A stretch of 64,000 bases of DNA from Sphingomonas kyeonggiensis (GTDB lineage Bacteria > Pseudomonadota > Alphaproteobacteria > Sphingomonadales > Sphingomonadaceae), in the NCBI RefSeq assembly GCF_014204495.1, contig NZ_JACHLN010000003.1, positions 62,001 to 126,000 of the forward strand, given 5' to 3'. Below the pieces are notes generated by a model. The model made no database searches and had not been told where the DNA came from. It worked only from the letters and a program-made list of their open reading frames with translations. The position numbers were made by a program, and so were the translations under genes. Within the stretch, counting starts at the first letter, position 1; every line of letters begins with the position of its first letter. Of this stretch, positions 1 through 9,416 are shown in pieces.

Positions 1-1950
1 CAGGCGCTCGCGCGCATGACGGCTGCCCGGCCCGCCGCGATCGCCTATGACGTGCTCTTCACCGAGCCCGCCGCGCGCCCCGCCGAGGATCAGGCGCTGG
101 CCGGGGCGATGCGCCGCGTGCCGATCGCCCTGCCCATCCTGCTCGAGGCACCCGGCACCGCCGGCAGGGAATTCGATGCGACCCTTCCGATCTCGCCCGA
201 GCGCGAGGCGGCGGCGCTCGGCCATGTCGCGCTGCCGCACGATCCGGATGGCAGCGCCCGCGCCGCGCTGCTCGCCCTCGACATCGACGGCCACCCCTTC
301 CCGCATCTCGCCGAGACGGCCTATCGCCTTGCCAACCGCGCGCCCTCGCCGGCCTTTGCCCGCGCCGCCGCGCAGGGCGACTACCGGGTGTTCGTGCCCT
401 ATGCCGCAGCGGGCAGCTTCCGCACCGTGCCGTTCAAGGACGTGCTCGCGGGCGACGTCCCCCAGGGCTTCCTCGATAACAAGCTGATCCTGGTCGGCGC
501 CACCGCGGCGGGCCTTGGCGACCGGCATTTCGTCGCGGGCGCGGGCACCCTGCCCGGCGTGGAGGTGCAGGCCAATCTGCTGAACGCGCTGCTCGCCGAC
601 CGGTTCGTCCAGCTCGCATCGACGCCGTGGCGCCTGCTCTTCGCCGGCTTGCCCAGCATCATCCTGCTGCTGCTCTTCCTGCGGCTGCGGCCGACCCAGT
701 CCCTGCTCGCGGCGCTGGCGATCTTCGCGGTGACGGCGATGCTGCCCATCGCCCTGCTCCTGCTCGCCGGCATCTGGATCCCGCCGGTATCGGCACTGCT
801 GGCGCTCGCGCTGGTCTATCCGCTCTGGGGATGGCGCCGGCTGAGCGCGATCCACCGCGCGATGTCCGACGAGCTGACCCGCTTCGGGGCGGACAGCGCC
901 ATCGCCCCTTCCGCGCCCGTCGGGCTCGATCCGACGGGCAGCAATGCGCTGGCGCTGAGCAGCTCGATCGCGCGCCTGCGCGATCTCAAGCAGTTCGTCG
1001 CGGACACGATCGAGGGCGTTGCCGATCCGCTGATCGTGACGACCCTGTCAGGCGAAGTGCTCCTGGCCAACCAGCCCGCGCAACTGCTGCTCGACGGCCC
1101 GCTCGACCTGTCGGAAGTGGCGCGGCTGATCCGCGAACCGGCAGCTGAGGACGTGCGGCTTTCCGACGGACGCAGCTTCTCGCCGCGCAAGACCGCCCTC
1201 ACCGGCGCAAGCGCCGAGCAGCGCGGCTGGATCCTGCTGCTCGCCGATATCACCGCGATCCGCGCCGCGGAGCGCGACCGCGAGGTCGCGATCGAGTTCC
1301 TCAGCCACGACATGCGCTCCCCCCAGGCCGCGATCGTGGCGCTGGTCGAGGGCGAGCCGGGCAAGGACATTCCCGAAAGTCTCGCGCGCCGGCTCGCCGG
1401 CCATGCCCGCCGAACGCTGCGCCTGGCCGAGGATTTCGTGCAGTTCGCCCGGCTGGAGACCGCTGCGTTCCAGCCCGAGGAAATCGACGTGGCGGACTGC
1501 CTGGCCGAAGCGAGCGACGCGGTCTGGCCGCTCGCCAACGCCAAGGGCGTGCGCATCGTCGTCGATGCCGGCTTGGAACCGCACTGTATCCAGGGCGAGC
1601 AGCAGGCATTGACGCGCACGTTGCTCAACCTGCTCGACAATGCCGTGAAATTCAGCCCCGAAGGGGGCGAGGTTCATTGCACCCTGGAAGCGGTAACGGA
1701 GGAAGGCGCACGCTGGCAGCGCGTCGAGATACGGGACGCCGGATCCGGCGTACCCGCCGAACAGCTGCCCTGGCTGTTCGAGCGCTTCGGCCCGACATCG
1801 AAGGAGAAGAAGGGCCTGAGCGCCGGCCTGGGCCTCGCCTATGCCCGCACCGTGGCGGAGCGCCACAACGGAGTTCTCGTCTATCGCGCGGCGCCAGGCG
1901 GCGGCGCCTGCTTCACCCTAGTCCTTCCCGCCAGTCCAGGGGCTGCCTGA
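1..1950 (+). CDS. CHASE2-domain sensor histidine kinase (5' end cut by window edge)
   Basis: The frame is open from base 1 and the first visible ATG (base 16) lies inside the sensor region, so the true start is upstream. The visible order is an extracytoplasmic CHASE2-like region (about residues 1-200 of the visible part, ending in the typical LPGVEVQANLLNAL stretch), two or three membrane helices (about 205-275), a PAS-like segment (about 320-420), a dimerisation/phosphoacceptor helix with the H-box LSHDMRSPQAAI (about 430), and a HATPase domain with N-box NLLDNAVKFSP, G1 DAGSGVP and G2 GLGLAYA. It should be a membrane kinase sensing an unknown signal through CHASE2. Its partner response regulator is not visible and is probably upstream. 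Its 3' end overlaps the convergent lipoprotein gene by 33 bp. Confidence 0.9.
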   Translation, partial: QALARMTAARPAAIAYDVLFTEPAARPAEDQALAGAMRRVPIALPILLEAPGTAGREFDATLPISPEREAAALGHVALPHDPDGSARAALLALDIDGHPFPHLAETAYRLANRAPSPAFARAAAQGDYRVFVPYAAAGSFRTVPFKDVLAGDVPQGFLDNKLILVGATAAGLGDRHFVAGAGTLPGVEVQANLLNALLADRFVQLASTPWRLLFAGLPSIILLLLFLRLRPTQSLLAALAIFAVTAMLPIALLLLAGIWIPPVSALLALALVYPLWGWRRLSAIHRAMSDELTRFGADSAIAPSAPVGLDPTGSNALALSSSIARLRDLKQFVADTIEGVADPLIVTTLSGEVLLANQPAQLLLDGPLDLSEVARLIREPAAEDVRLSDGRSFSPRKTALTGASAEQRGWILLLADITAIRAAERDREVAIEFLSHDMRSPQAAIVALVEGEPGKDIPESLARRLAGHARRTLRLAEDFVQFARLETAAFQPEEIDVADCLAEASDAVWPLANAKGVRIVVDAGLEPHCIQGEQQALTRTLLNLLDNAVKFSPEGGEVHCTLEAVTEEGARWQRVEIRDAGSGVPAEQLPWLFERFGPTSKEKKGLSAGLGLAYARTVAERHNGVLVYRAAPGGGACFTLVLPASPGAA

Positions 1951-2430
1951 CAGGGCGGCGCGGGCCAGCAGCGGCAGCACCTTCCGGGCCGAACGCGGGC
2001 AGCGATGCGCGGTCGCCGCACTCCGGAAGAGCAAGCGGCCGCTGTCCCGCGCGATCATCGCGACCGACAGGACATATTCGCTACGACGACAGGTGGCGAT
2101 GCCTTCGGGGTCATCGGGAACCGGCCTGGCGCCCGGAAGCGCCACCTGGAGCGCCTTGCGCGCGACCGCGAACCCCACATCGACGCGGACCGGCGCGGCG
2201 GGATCCTCCTGCAGCCCGGCCGCGACCAGGGCGCGGCGCACTTCCTCGCGCGCCTCGACGCCGATCGGCGTACTGGTGTCCGTGCCGGCGAGGGTGAAGC
2301 GCGTCGCGGGCGGCGCCGAAGCTTCGCCGACGATCAGGTCGCTCCGCTCGATCGGCGCGACGCAACCGGCCAGAAGGGCGCAAGAGGCAGCCGTGATCCA
2401 GAAAGCACAACGCAATTCGTTCTCCCTCAT
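1918..2430 (-). CDS. small outer-membrane-type lipoprotein, function unknown
   Basis: This 170-residue product begins with a basic, then hydrophobic signal ending in the lipobox LLAGC (Cys about residue 22), so it should be processed by signal peptidase II and lipidated. The mature part, with a VRVDVGFAVARK strand and a later SEYVLSVAMIARDSGRLLFRS strand, resembles the DUF4136-like lipoprotein fold, but I cannot assign a family firmly. It contains Cys residues near the C-terminus (IATCRRSEY, AHRCPRS) that could form a disulfide. The gene is convergent with the upstream kinase and overlaps its 3' end by 33 bp. No strong Shine-Dalgarno is visible before the ATG at 2430. The role is unknown. Confidence 0.75.
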   Translation of the reverse strand: MRENELRCAFWITAASCALLAGCVAPIERSDLIVGEASAPPATRFTLAGTDTSTPIGVEAREEVRRALVAAGLQEDPAAPVRVDVGFAVARKALQVALPGARPVPDDPEGIATCRRSEYVLSVAMIARDSGRLLFRSAATAHRCPRSARKVLPLLARAALSGSPWTGGKD

Positions 2431-2459
2431 GGTCCACCAGGGAGAACCATAGAGATGCC

Positions 2460-2483
2460 GCCGCCGAGCCTCAACTCGGCGGC
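2460..2483. repeat. 9-bp perfect inverted repeat upstream of the lipoprotein gene
   Basis: GCCGCCGAG and CTCGGCGGC are separated by six bases. There is no T-run, so it is not a standard terminator. It lies 30 bp before the lipoprotein start and could be a leader hairpin or a protein site. Nothing else is obvious in 2484-2560. Confidence 0.35.
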
Positions 2484-2561
2484 GACTGCGACCGATGGGA
2501 GGTTCGCAACCATGCGTGTAACCGGTTAGATCATAGGAAGTCGCGCGCCATTTCGCCCGCT

Positions 2562-2577
2562 TTACAAGGTTTTACAA
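2562..2577. repeat. TTACAAGRTTTTACAA motif, copy 1
   Basis: This 16-bp motif is repeated in the same orientation with one mismatch at 4189-4204, so the two copies bracket the diguanylate cyclase gene. This copy lies just beyond its stop codon. It may be an operator half of a shared regulator. Confidence 0.4.
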
Positions 2578-2584
2578 AGCCCGA

Positions 2585-3988
2585 TCAGAAGCGGGTAACC
2601 ACGACCCGGTCTCGCCCTTCCTTCTTCGCCCGGTACAATGCCTTGTCGCTCTCCCCGATGATGTCTGCAGGCGCGATCGCGCCGGGATCGGTCACCACAA
2701 CACAACCGCAGCTCATTGTCACGAAGGGCGAAATGGGCGACGCGGCATGCGGGAGCCGCGCCCGCGCCAGTTCGGTCGCGATATCCTCGAGCAGCCGCCG
2801 GGGCTGGTCCGTGCCGGGCAGCAATAGCATAAACTCCTCACCGCCATAGCGCGCGGCGAGGTCATAGGGTCGCCTGGCCGCGTCGGCGAGGATATCGGCG
2901 ACCCGCTTCAGCGCGGCATCGCCCCGCACATGGCCGTAGCAATCATTGTAGAGCTTGAAGAAATCGACATCGACCATCGCCAGGGCAAGCGGCTGGCCCG
3001 TGCGCGCGGCATGCAGGCAGGCCCGTTTCAGCGCCTCGTCGAAGCGGCGGCGATTGGCGATACCGGTCAGCGCGTCCTCGCCGGCCTGACGCCCCAACTC
3101 GGCGGTGCGCCGGGAAAGCGCCAGCTTCTCCTCTTCCAGCGAGAGATTGGCCTGTGTCAGCCGTGCCTCGACCAGGCGGGCGCGCTCGCGAAGATCGGTG
3201 ACGTCGCGGGCGATGCTCACCAGGCCGTCGATCTCGCCCCGTTCGTTGCGATGCGGGCTCCGGGTGATGAGGAAGATCCGTTCCCCGCCATCCACCCGGA
3301 AGACTTCCTCGGTGACCGAGCAGATGCCGGTCGACAGGACCTGCTCCTCCCCCGCGCGAAGGCGCATGCCGATCGCGTCGCCGAAGATCTCGATCGCGTT
3401 CCGACCGAGGATTTCCTCGCGCGGCAACCCCGCCAGCGCCTCCGCGCTGCGATTGAGCATCCGACAACGGCCCAGCCGATCCTGGAAAGCGATAACGTCG
3501 TCGGCGCTGTCCATAACCGCGCGCAGCTTTCCATGGACCGACTGGGCCTCTCGCGCCCTGTCGCGGGTGGAGATCCCGGGCGATGTGACACGGGGCGATG
3601 CGGGGAAGCCCAGGTTGCGCACGAAGGCCATGAACAACTTGCGGCCGGCGACCATCTGGCAGGCGAGGCGAACCTCGGCCGGATAGGTGGTGCGATCCTT
3701 GCGGACGACGATCTGCGACAGGGTGGCGGCGGCTCCCGGCGCCGCGGCGGCCCACAGCCTTGCGTTCGCGGCCGGCGTCCTGCCGCAGGATATCTCGTCG
3801 ACCGTCAGGCCGGTCAATTCCGCCCGACTATAGCCCAGGTCGCGGCAGAAGCGGTCGTTCACATCGAGGATGCGCCCGGTCACGTCATGCACCAGGAAGC
3901 CGTCCGGCGAACCTTCGATCAGGATGCGAAGGCTGTCCGCGCCGATCGCCGGCATGTCCGGCACGATCTCCAGGGGATGCGCGCCCAT
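2585..3988 (-). CDS. PAS-PAS-GGDEF diguanylate cyclase
   Basis: The protein should make cyclic di-GMP from two GTP. The GGDEF domain occupies about the last 170 residues, with the active-site signature RYGGEEF intact and the upstream DALTGIANRRRFDEAL motif. Two PAS domains precede it: one near the N-terminus (LIEGSPDGFLVHDVTGRILDV) and one in the middle (VIAFQDRLGRCRMLNRS). A short coiled segment links the second to GGDEF. No membrane helix is visible, so it should be cytosolic. I chose the ATG at 3988 (467 residues) because the first PAS starts soon after it and AGGG lies upstream; a TTG at 4087 would add 33 residues that do not look like a domain. No RxxD I-site was identified with certainty. 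The gene is flanked by TTACAA-type motifs. Confidence 0.9.
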   Translation of the reverse strand: MGAHPLEIVPDMPAIGADSLRILIEGSPDGFLVHDVTGRILDVNDRFCRDLGYSRAELTGLTVDEISCGRTPAANARLWAAAAPGAAATLSQIVVRKDRTTYPAEVRLACQMVAGRKLFMAFVRNLGFPASPRVTSPGISTRDRAREAQSVHGKLRAVMDSADDVIAFQDRLGRCRMLNRSAEALAGLPREEILGRNAIEIFGDAIGMRLRAGEEQVLSTGICSVTEEVFRVDGGERIFLITRSPHRNERGEIDGLVSIARDVTDLRERARLVEARLTQANLSLEEEKLALSRRTAELGRQAGEDALTGIANRRRFDEALKRACLHAARTGQPLALAMVDVDFFKLYNDCYGHVRGDAALKRVADILADAARRPYDLAARYGGEEFMLLLPGTDQPRRLLEDIATELARARLPHAASPISPFVTMSCGCVVVTDPGAIAPADIIGESDKALYRAKKEGRDRVVVTRF

Positions 3989-4170
3989 CAGGCCCTGCGC
4001 CACGCGCACGGGATCGCGCGCCCTTCCCCGTTGAGTTCCGGCCGATGCCGGCAATAGTTGATCACGCCCCACCCAAGCTCTTCGCAAACCCGATACGGAT
4101 CGCTGAGCCCATCCGGGATCAGCGCATCTACCGTATCCGCCAAAAGCTTTACCGAAGAACAGCCCTGCGA

Positions 4171-4188
4171 TGTAAAATTCGTTTTACA
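4171..4188. promoter_or_regulatory. perfect inverted repeat TGTAAAA-N4-TTTTACA
   Basis: An 18-bp AT-rich palindrome sits in the gap between the diguanylate cyclase and the cytochrome gene, directly next to the motif at 4189-4204. It looks like a dimeric repressor site for the diguanylate cyclase; the regulator is not known. Confidence 0.45.
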
Positions 4189-4204
4189 TTACAAGATTTT
4201 ACAA
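4189..4204. repeat. TTACAAGRTTTTACAA motif, copy 2
   Basis: Direct-repeat partner of the copy at 2562-2577, adjacent to the palindrome at 4171-4188. It is upstream of the diguanylate cyclase and downstream of the cytochrome gene stop. Confidence 0.4.
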
Positions 4205-4240
4205 CAGTACCATCCGAGTCAGCGTGAGTTCGCTCGACAG

Positions 4241-4588
4241 CTAGTTGCCCGCCCCGGCGGTCGCGAGCCGGCCATGGTTGGCCGCGGAGACCAGCGCGAC
4301 GAGGTCCTCGGCGTCCGCCTCCGAAAGCGATCCGGGATCGTCCTGCGGCATCGAGCGCCGGATCTTCTCGTAGAGCCTTGCCGTCTGGCCGCGCCACTTC
4401 GCCTCGAACCGCGCGCCGGTGAGCGCCGGGGCTTCCTCGACGCCTTCGAAGCTGCGGCCATGGCAATCGGCGCAGCGGGCGAGATAGACCGCGCGCCCGC
4501 GTTCCCCGACGGCAGGCCGGGGCAGCGCCGCCGCGGACAGCAACGCCACCACGCCAAGAAGCAGCAGAGGCAAAGGCGGGCGCCTCAC
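4241..4588 (-). CDS. small periplasmic cytochrome c, class I type
   Basis: This 115-residue product starts at a GTG whose bases overlap the TGA of the upstream phosphoesterase gene (GTGA), indicating translational coupling. The longer open frame that reaches further upstream is a shadow of the phosphoesterase. A signal peptide (RRPPLPLLLLGVVALLSAA) leads to one heme-binding motif CADCH (about residue 42) and a later Met in SMPQDDPGSLSEAD that probably serves as the sixth ligand. Size and layout fit a monoheme electron carrier. It is the last gene of the receptor-phosphoesterase operon. The electron partner cannot be told from the sequence. Confidence 0.85.
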   Translation of the reverse strand: MRRPPLPLLLLGVVALLSAAALPRPAVGERGRAVYLARCADCHGRSFEGVEEAPALTGARFEAKWRGQTARLYEKIRRSMPQDDPGSLSEADAEDLVALVSAANHGRLATAGAGN

Positions 4589-6030
4589 TTGACCCGCTTG
4601 CGCGTGCCCTTCTCCTGCACCGGCGGCTGCTGTTCCGCGCCAGGCACCGGCGGGTTGGGCAGGTTGGCCGCCGCATAGGCCGCGCGGTCGAGCATCGCCT
4701 GGGTGCCGGGCAGCGGCGGGAATCTGGTCGCGGACTGCTGGAAGCGGAATGCCGCGGTCAGGTCGCCGAATGCCTGGCGGCGCCATGCGCTGATATTGGG
4801 CTCGCGCACGCCGGTGACCTGCTCGCAGAACTGGAGCACCGAGGTATGGTCGAAGGGCTGGCTGCACACCCAGCCGCCCGCTGTCCAGGGCGAGATCAGG
4901 ATGCAGGGCACACGGAAACCGCCGCCGATCGGCAGGCCGTTGACGAACTCCTGCGGCGTGCCCGGCGCGGGCACCGGCGGCGCCACGTGATCGAACAGCC
5001 CGTCATTCTCGTCATAGTTGAGGATGAAGACGGTCTTGGCCCAGACTTCCGGATTGGCGGCGAGCTCGTTCAGCCGGTCGGCGATGAACTTGGCGCCGGC
5101 CGCCGGCATGTGCTCGGGATGCTCGTTCGCCTCGGCGCTCGGCATGATCCAGGAGACGGCCGGCAGGCGGTCGTGCAGCACGTCCTGCGCAAAGGCGCCC
5201 TCGTCGGTGTCGGGCATGCCCTTCACCGCCAGCGGCGAGCCCGCCGGCGCCCCCCGGAACTGGGCGAAGTACTTGAACAGATTGTGCGCGCGCTTGCCCT
5301 GCTCGCCATATTGATAGACCCGCCACGGCACGCCCGCGGCCTCAAGCCGCTCGGCATAGGTGGTCCAGCGGAAGCCCTCGGGCGGGGCCTTGTTGCTGAT
5401 CACCGGGCCGCCACCGGTCGCCTCGGTGTCGATCATGCCGGTCATCCAGTAGAGCCGGTTCGGCCAGGTCGGCCCCATCACCGAGCAGTGATAGGCGTCG
5501 CAGATCGTGAACGCCTCAGCCAGCGCATAGTGGAACGGGATGTCGTCGCGCTTGAAATAGCCCATGGTGTAGGGACCGTCGGTGCCGTCCGCCGCGCGGT
5601 GCGCCGGCAGCCACTGGTCCATCCTGCCGCCGTTCCAGGCCTGGTGCTGCACCTTCCAGGCATGGCTGGTCGAGGGCAGCTTCTGCGCGTTGGTGGTCGC
5701 GGTATCGAGGTGGAAGGGCAGCAGATAGCCTGCCGGGTTCTCGGCGTCCGGCTGGTGGAACACGCTCCGGCCGTCCGGCAGCTTCAGCGCATCGGGGTCG
5801 CCGAAGCCGCGGACGCCGGAAAGCGTGCCGAAATAGTGATCGAAGGAGCGGTTCTCCTGCATCAGCATCACGACATGCTTGATGTCCTTGATCGATCCGG
5901 CGCGGTTCGGCGCCTGGGCCAGCGCCTTCTGCACGTTTGGCGGCATCAGCGTGGTGGCGGCGGCGAGCGAGGCGAGCTGCGCCGCATCGGCGATCAGGCG
6001 GCGGCGCGTGAAGATCGGGGTATCTGCCAT
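4585..6030 (-). CDS. Tat-exported phosphoesterase of the phospholipase C / acid phosphatase family
   Basis: The 481-residue protein starts at the ATG at 6030. Its N-terminus FTRRRLIADAAQLASLAAATTLM has the twin-arginine pattern. After the signal comes the family hallmark VVMLMQENRSFDHYFG with the metal and nucleophile region, then SVMGPTWPNRLYWMTG, PSAEANEHPEH, LNYDENDGLFDHVAPP and CILISPW, all typical of bacterial phospholipase C and AcpA-like phosphatases. It should hydrolyse phosphoesters in the periplasm; whether the substrate is a phospholipid or a small phosphomonoester cannot be told. The gene lies 41 bp after the STN-domain TonB receptor, suggesting that the receptor imports a product or the substrate. 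The stop overlaps the cytochrome start. Confidence 0.9.
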   Translation of the reverse strand: MADTPIFTRRRLIADAAQLASLAAATTLMPPNVQKALAQAPNRAGSIKDIKHVVMLMQENRSFDHYFGTLSGVRGFGDPDALKLPDGRSVFHQPDAENPAGYLLPFHLDTATTNAQKLPSTSHAWKVQHQAWNGGRMDQWLPAHRAADGTDGPYTMGYFKRDDIPFHYALAEAFTICDAYHCSVMGPTWPNRLYWMTGMIDTEATGGGPVISNKAPPEGFRWTTYAERLEAAGVPWRVYQYGEQGKRAHNLFKYFAQFRGAPAGSPLAVKGMPDTDEGAFAQDVLHDRLPAVSWIMPSAEANEHPEHMPAAGAKFIADRLNELAANPEVWAKTVFILNYDENDGLFDHVAPPVPAPGTPQEFVNGLPIGGGFRVPCILISPWTAGGWVCSQPFDHTSVLQFCEQVTGVREPNISAWRRQAFGDLTAAFRFQQSATRFPPLPGTQAMLDRAAYAAANLPNPPVPGAEQQPPVQEKGTRKRVK

Positions 6031-6071
6031 GGGAAGGTTCCGCTGGTTGCGATGAAAGGAGACCGCGCGCC

Positions 6072-9000
6072 CTAGAAGCGTGCGCGGATGCCGAACGTGC
6101 CGGTGCGGCCGTTCTGGACGAAGATGGCGCTGTGGTTCGGGAAGCTGCTCACGCTGGTGGCGAGCGTGCCCGGCACGATCACGTTGTAGGGCTGGCTGAG
6201 CAGGTTGTTCACCGAGAAATAGGCCTCCCAATGCTTCACCAGCTTGATCCGGCCCGACACGCTCAGATCGGTGCGTGCCTGGAACCAGCTCGGCGTGGTG
6301 GAGCGGTACTTGTCGTCGTTCCAGAGCATGTTGACGAAGAGCTTCACCGGCCCCTTCTCGTACATCAGCGCCGCCGATCCGATGTTCTTGCCGACGCGGG
6401 TGATCGGCTCGCTCGGCTCGTTGTGCATGAAGCCGCCGCGTACCGACAGCCCGTCGAACGGCGCGGGCAGCCAGCTCAGCGCATGCTGGAACGAGACCTC
6501 GATCCCCTTGATGCTCACCACGCCGAGCTGGCGATAGGTGGTGTAGGTATAGTCGGCATAGGACGGGTCATCGGCATAGCCGCCGGCCGCGCTGCCCACC
6601 TCTGCGGCGCTCAGCCCCTCCTGCAGGTCGGCCAGGCCGTCGATCCGGTTGTAGTAGAAGCCCGCGGTGAACAGGCCGACCGACTTGAAATAGTGCGAGA
6701 GCCGCACCGAGATATTGTCCGACATCGCCGGGGTCAGGCCCGGATTGGGCACCGAGATCACCTTGTCGGCATCGTCCACGCTGGCGCTGCCGGCGATCGC
6801 ATTGAGGCCCGGGCGCAGGATGGTACGGCTATAGCCCACTTCCGCATCGGTGCTGCGGGCGAAGGTGAACTTGGCCGAGGCGCTCGGGTAGAGCTTGAAA
6901 TAGTCGCCCTTGATCGCCTGATAGCCGTTGGTCCGGAACTGATAGTCGACACAGGGAATGGTCGTGGCGATCCCGGTCGAGGCGGTGACCGCGCACTTCA
7001 CGCCGTCCACCGTCGCGGCCTTCACCTCGGTGGCCGAGAGCGGCGACCAGCCCCAGCTGGTGTTGGCGGTCCATTCGGCACGCAGGCCGGCGCGCAGCTT
7101 GAGCTTGCCGATCTGCGCGGTCGCCATGCCATAGGCCGCCTTGATGTTCTCCTGGAACCGCGTGTTGTTCGAATAATTGGCCGCTGCGTAATTGGCGGCG
7201 GTGAGCGTGTGCGTCCACTCGTCCGGATGGGTGGCGTACATCTCGTAGAGCTTGCTCATGTCGATCATCGGCACATAGGACGAGCCCGAGATCGAGGTGA
7301 AGCTGGCGTTGCTCTTGTCCCACGAGGTGCGGGTGTAGGGGCCGGTCACCGCCGCGAGGAACGCCGCGTTCGAGAGGCCGCCGGTATAGGTGTAGAGATT
7401 GTCGCCCGAGGTATCGCCGAAGCGGTAGACCGTGTCGGTGACCTTGAAGCCCGCCTTGAAGGTGATCGGCACATTGCCGAACTGCGCATCATAGCTGGCG
7501 TTCAGCCCGCCCGACTTCTCGTAGATAAAGGCATTGGCGCCGCTGGTGGTGCGGATCTGCGGCGCGGCGGAGAGGGTGTAGGAGCCCGTCTTGCTCCAGT
7601 CCGGCCCGCTCAGCTGGGTGATGTCCCAATCGGTATGGGCCAGGCTCGAACTGCCCTTCACCGCCGAGAAATTGCCGGTCGAGGTCACCGTCGGGATGAA
7701 CGAGGTGACCTGCCCCATGTGCGGCGAGTCATAATAGGACCTGGAGTCCGAATAGGCGAAATAGCCGTCGAGATGCAGGTTGCCGCGGTTCCACTCGAAG
7801 CTCGGCGCGATGATGTTGCCCTTGTTGACCTTGTACTGGGTGGAGTTCGCGGCCTGGAAGGTCTTGGTCGTGGCCGGGTTCAGCGTCGTATAGTCGCTCA
7901 GCATGTCGCCGCTCACGCCATTGGTGCGGGCGCCGGTGGTGAAGGTCGCGTCGGACTGGTTCTGATAGACGTTGCCGCGATAGGCGATGCCGAGCAGCGA
8001 CACGGTCAGCCGGTCGTCCACCTTGAAGTCGATCACCGTCGAGGCGGTGCGCCGCGTCGTCTGGCGCGCCGAGGTCTCGAACTCCATCGACGTGAAGGCG
8101 AGCGGATCGGGGCTCTTGGCGGTCGGCACATAGTTGCGGCTCATGGTGAGCTGCTCGCGCTCGATATAGCTGTTGTTGTAGCCCAGCGAGAGCATCACGC
8201 CGAGCCGCCGGTTGAAGAAGCTGTTGGCGTAGAAGAACGACGCCTCGGGCAGGAAGCGATCCTTCCCATAGCCGCGCGGATCGGGGCCGGTATGGATGGT
8301 GCCGTCCAGCATGTTCTCGTGGGTGAAGCCGCCGACCGAGACGACCAGCGCCTGCTTCTTGCGGTCATAGGCGTGCTTGGTGCGCAGATCGATGATGCCG
8401 GCCGGGGCATCGGCGTTGTTGTCGGCGCTGACGGTCTTGTAGACCGTCACGGAATCGATCGCCGACATCGAGATCGATTCATAGCTGAAGATCCGCGCGG
8501 CGGCCGCCGAATTGGCATAGCCCGACGGCGCATTGGCATTGGCCGACACCACGTCCATGCCGTTCAGCTGGGTGCGGGTATATTCCGCGGGCAGGCCGCG
8601 CAGGAAGGCGTAGAGCGAGCTGCCATTGGTGCCGTCCACATCGATGCCCGGCATGAATTTCAGGAACTCGGCCGGATTGCCCCCGGCGATATCGCCATAG
8701 GCATCGGTGGAGAGCACATCGACGATGTTCATCGACTTGCGCTGCTGCATGATCTCCTGGGCATAGTCCTCGCGCGCGCCGTTCACGATGATGCGGTTGC
8801 TCGCCGCCTCCCCGTCCGCCCCGCTCTCGCTAAGGCTGAAATCGAGCTTCGCCGTCTTGCGCGGCTGGACCTGCACGTCCGCTTCCTCGGTCGCATAGCC
8901 GGTGAAATGGACCGACACCCTGGCGGGCCCGGCAGGCACGTCGTTGAAGCGATAGGCCCCGCCTTCGCCCGAAGTGGCCGAGCGCCGTTCCCCGTTCGCA

Positions 9001-9416
9001 GCGACCAGCTCGACGATCGCGGCGCGCAGATAGTCGCCGCTCGTCGTGTTGGCGACCTGGCCGGCAACCGTACCCCGCCCGCTCACCTGCGCCGCATTGT
9101 GGCCAGGCGCCCGGCGCGAGCGCAGCGTGATGACCTGGCCATCGTCGCTGGCGATCTCCAGCGCGGTGCCGGCAATCAGGCGACGCAGGGCCTGCCGCAC
9201 ATCCATGGCTCCCTTGATCGCCGGGGTGCGCACACCGGCCAGGTCACGGGCCGACGCAATGACCTGGATCTGCGCCTGGCGGGCGAATTCCGGAATGGCC
9301 TTCACAGCGGTCTGCGCGGGAATGTCGAAGCTGCGGACCTGCGCGAAAGCCGGCGTCGTTGCCGCGCATGCGGCAAGGATCGCCGTGGTCGAGAGAATGG
9401 CATTCCGGGAAAACAT
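6072..9416 (-). CDS. TonB-dependent receptor with N-terminal STN signalling domain
   Basis: The 1114-residue product begins with a signal peptide ending in PAFAQ, followed by an STN domain (about residues 28-100, with FDIPAQTAVKAIPEFARQAQIQV and an LRRLIAGTALEI stretch), a carboxypeptidase-regulatory-like beta-sandwich (about 115-200), the plug (IVNGAREDYAQEIMQQRKS onward, with MPGIDVDGTNGSSLYAFLRGLP) and a large beta-barrel ending in aromatic GIRARF. An STN domain lets the receptor contact a FecR protein, and fecR and a sigma factor gene lie directly upstream on the same strand. A gap of 103 bp to fecR may carry its own promoter. The ligand is unknown; the phosphoesterase behind it suggests an organophosphate or phosphate-linked nutrient. 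Confidence 0.93.
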   Translation of the reverse strand: MFSRNAILSTTAILAACAATTPAFAQVRSFDIPAQTAVKAIPEFARQAQIQVIASARDLAGVRTPAIKGAMDVRQALRRLIAGTALEIASDDGQVITLRSRRAPGHNAAQVSGRGTVAGQVANTTSGDYLRAAIVELVAANGERRSATSGEGGAYRFNDVPAGPARVSVHFTGYATEEADVQVQPRKTAKLDFSLSESGADGEAASNRIIVNGAREDYAQEIMQQRKSMNIVDVLSTDAYGDIAGGNPAEFLKFMPGIDVDGTNGSSLYAFLRGLPAEYTRTQLNGMDVVSANANAPSGYANSAAAARIFSYESISMSAIDSVTVYKTVSADNNADAPAGIIDLRTKHAYDRKKQALVVSVGGFTHENMLDGTIHTGPDPRGYGKDRFLPEASFFYANSFFNRRLGVMLSLGYNNSYIEREQLTMSRNYVPTAKSPDPLAFTSMEFETSARQTTRRTASTVIDFKVDDRLTVSLLGIAYRGNVYQNQSDATFTTGARTNGVSGDMLSDYTTLNPATTKTFQAANSTQYKVNKGNIIAPSFEWNRGNLHLDGYFAYSDSRSYYDSPHMGQVTSFIPTVTSTGNFSAVKGSSSLAHTDWDITQLSGPDWSKTGSYTLSAAPQIRTTSGANAFIYEKSGGLNASYDAQFGNVPITFKAGFKVTDTVYRFGDTSGDNLYTYTGGLSNAAFLAAVTGPYTRTSWDKSNASFTSISGSSYVPMIDMSKLYEMYATHPDEWTHTLTAANYAAANYSNNTRFQENIKAAYGMATAQIGKLKLRAGLRAEWTANTSWGWSPLSATEVKAATVDGVKCAVTASTGIATTIPCVDYQFRTNGYQAIKGDYFKLYPSASAKFTFARSTDAEVGYSRTILRPGLNAIAGSASVDDADKVISVPNPGLTPAMSDNISVRLSHYFKSVGLFTAGFYYNRIDGLADLQEGLSAAEVGSAAGGYADDPSYADYTYTTYRQLGVVSIKGIEVSFQHALSWLPAPFDGLSVRGGFMHNEPSEPITRVGKNIGSAALMYEKGPVKLFVNMLWNDDKYRSTTPSWFQARTDLSVSGRIKLVKHWEAYFSVNNLLSQPYNVIVPGTLATSVSSFPNHSAIFVQNGRTGTFGIRARF

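Noticed and set aside
4589..4867. Upstream extension of the cytochrome c frame
   Set aside because: Lies inside the phosphoesterase gene in another frame; the signal peptide begins right after the GTG at 4588.
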